Notes under the pieces: model-generated | The model's database searches: none | The model's input: only the letters and a program-made list of their open reading frames with translations | What the model was told of the DNA's origin: nothing | From: Prosopocoilus inquinatus | Lineage: Eukaryota > Arthropoda > Insecta > Coleoptera > Lucanidae | Length of the DNA: 64,000 bases | Assembly (NCBI GenBank): GCA_036172665.1 | Contig: CM069874.1 | Span: forward strand, 55,782,707-55,846,706 | Reading direction: 5' to 3' | In this document: positions 63,819-64,000 of the stretch, piece by piece | Numbering within the stretch: the first letter of the stretch is position 1 | How the letters are laid out: each line of letters starts with the position of its first letter | Translations under genes and position numbers: made by a program

Positions 63819-64000
63819 TTGGAGTTAGGAAGATGTGGTTTTCACTGCTGCGTAGCATTCGGCCAGCTGCATAATACAGATGCAGTTTCGACCTTCACAC
63901 TCGATTGGAAAAGAAGTTTTCGCTTTGGAAAAATTGCTGTTTTTGGGGGAATTAAACGTTTCCCTCTCAGGAGAATGACGCTGTCCACTGATCATCCAAC
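63819..64000 (+). repeat. Partial satellite monomer at the right edge
   Basis: The first 182 bases of a monomer, ending inside CTGATCATCCAAC. ACGCTGTCCACTGAT shows that it is the widespread second-position type. The array clearly continues beyond the window. Confidence 0.95.

Larger units (their letters stand above)
1..64000 (+). repeat. 295-bp satellite DNA array, head to tail, filling the window
   Basis: The same roughly 295-base sequence recurs without interruption. Identical landmarks (TTGGAGTTAGGAAG, GGCGCC, AATCGCGATT) come back every 295 bases. The lengths add up exactly: 101 bp partial, 213 monomers of 295 bp, 3 of 294 bp and a 182-bp partial. Every monomer has the same orientation. 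Monomers differ at a limited set of recurrent sites, often two or three alternative bases per site in different combinations, so many monomer types are mosaics. Arrays of this kind are known from eukaryotic heterochromatin and evolve by unequal crossing-over and gene conversion. I do not recognise the family and cannot name the organism or the chromosomal location. No unique sequence interrupts the array. Confidence 0.98.

Noticed and set aside
1..64000. CRISPR array
   Set aside because: The repeated unit is 295 bases with no unique spacers between copies; all sequence belongs to the repeat.
1..64000. Assembly artefact with one monomer copied many times
   Set aside because: Diagnostic variants, private substitutions, hybrids and length variants differ along the array in a structured way. 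Exact copy number and the large duplications still depend on long-read support that I cannot check.
1..64000. Inverted monomers or an inserted transposable element
   Set aside because: I read every monomer in the same direction, and the monomer lengths add up to 64000 with no unexplained bases.

Overview
The whole window is one satellite-DNA array: a 295-bp monomer repeated head to tail from the first base to the last. It holds 216 complete monomers, a 101-bp partial monomer at the left edge and a 182-bp partial at the right edge. All monomers point the same way. I see no gene, RNA gene, transposable element, CRISPR array or single-copy DNA, so neither end of the array is in the window. Taking position 1 of the monomer as base 102, monomer mN starts at 102+295N up to m167. 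Three 294-bp monomers (m167, m169, m175) then shift the register by 1, 2 and 3 bp.

A homogenised array of this size with layered higher-order repeats (HORs) points to eukaryotic constitutive heterochromatin, such as pericentromeric, centromeric or subtelomeric DNA. The sequence does not identify the lineage. By hand count the monomer is about 45% GC with about 16 CpG, so CpG is not depleted. That argues mildly against an old, heavily methylated vertebrate satellite.

Layout by variant monomers: (1) 1-9239, successive 9-10-monomer HORs that open with the same three monomer types. (2) 9240-18391, another subfamily ending in a 7-monomer HOR present twice (13082-17211). (3) 18586-28709, a second copy of zone 1, nearly identical, with an extra 885 bp (three monomers). 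(4) 28710-36681, related types with a 5-monomer tandem duplication (31372-34321) and a block recurring at 4720 bp. (5) 36682-45531, a 15-monomer, 4425-bp HOR present twice with three substitutions seen between copies. (6) 45532-47006, a short mosaic linker. (7) 47007-52018, the most diverged island, holding the 294-bp monomers. (8) 52019-64000, a mosaic of types from zones 2, 5 and 7.

The most informative structure is a set of hybrid monomers whose front matches one variant and whose tail matches another. They sit where unequal crossing-over or conversion between out-of-register monomers would leave them. The open frames in the monomer (88 codons on +, 65 on -) are best explained as non-coding. 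Comparisons were made by eye from diagnostic sites, so identity statements are 'differences seen', not alignment scores.
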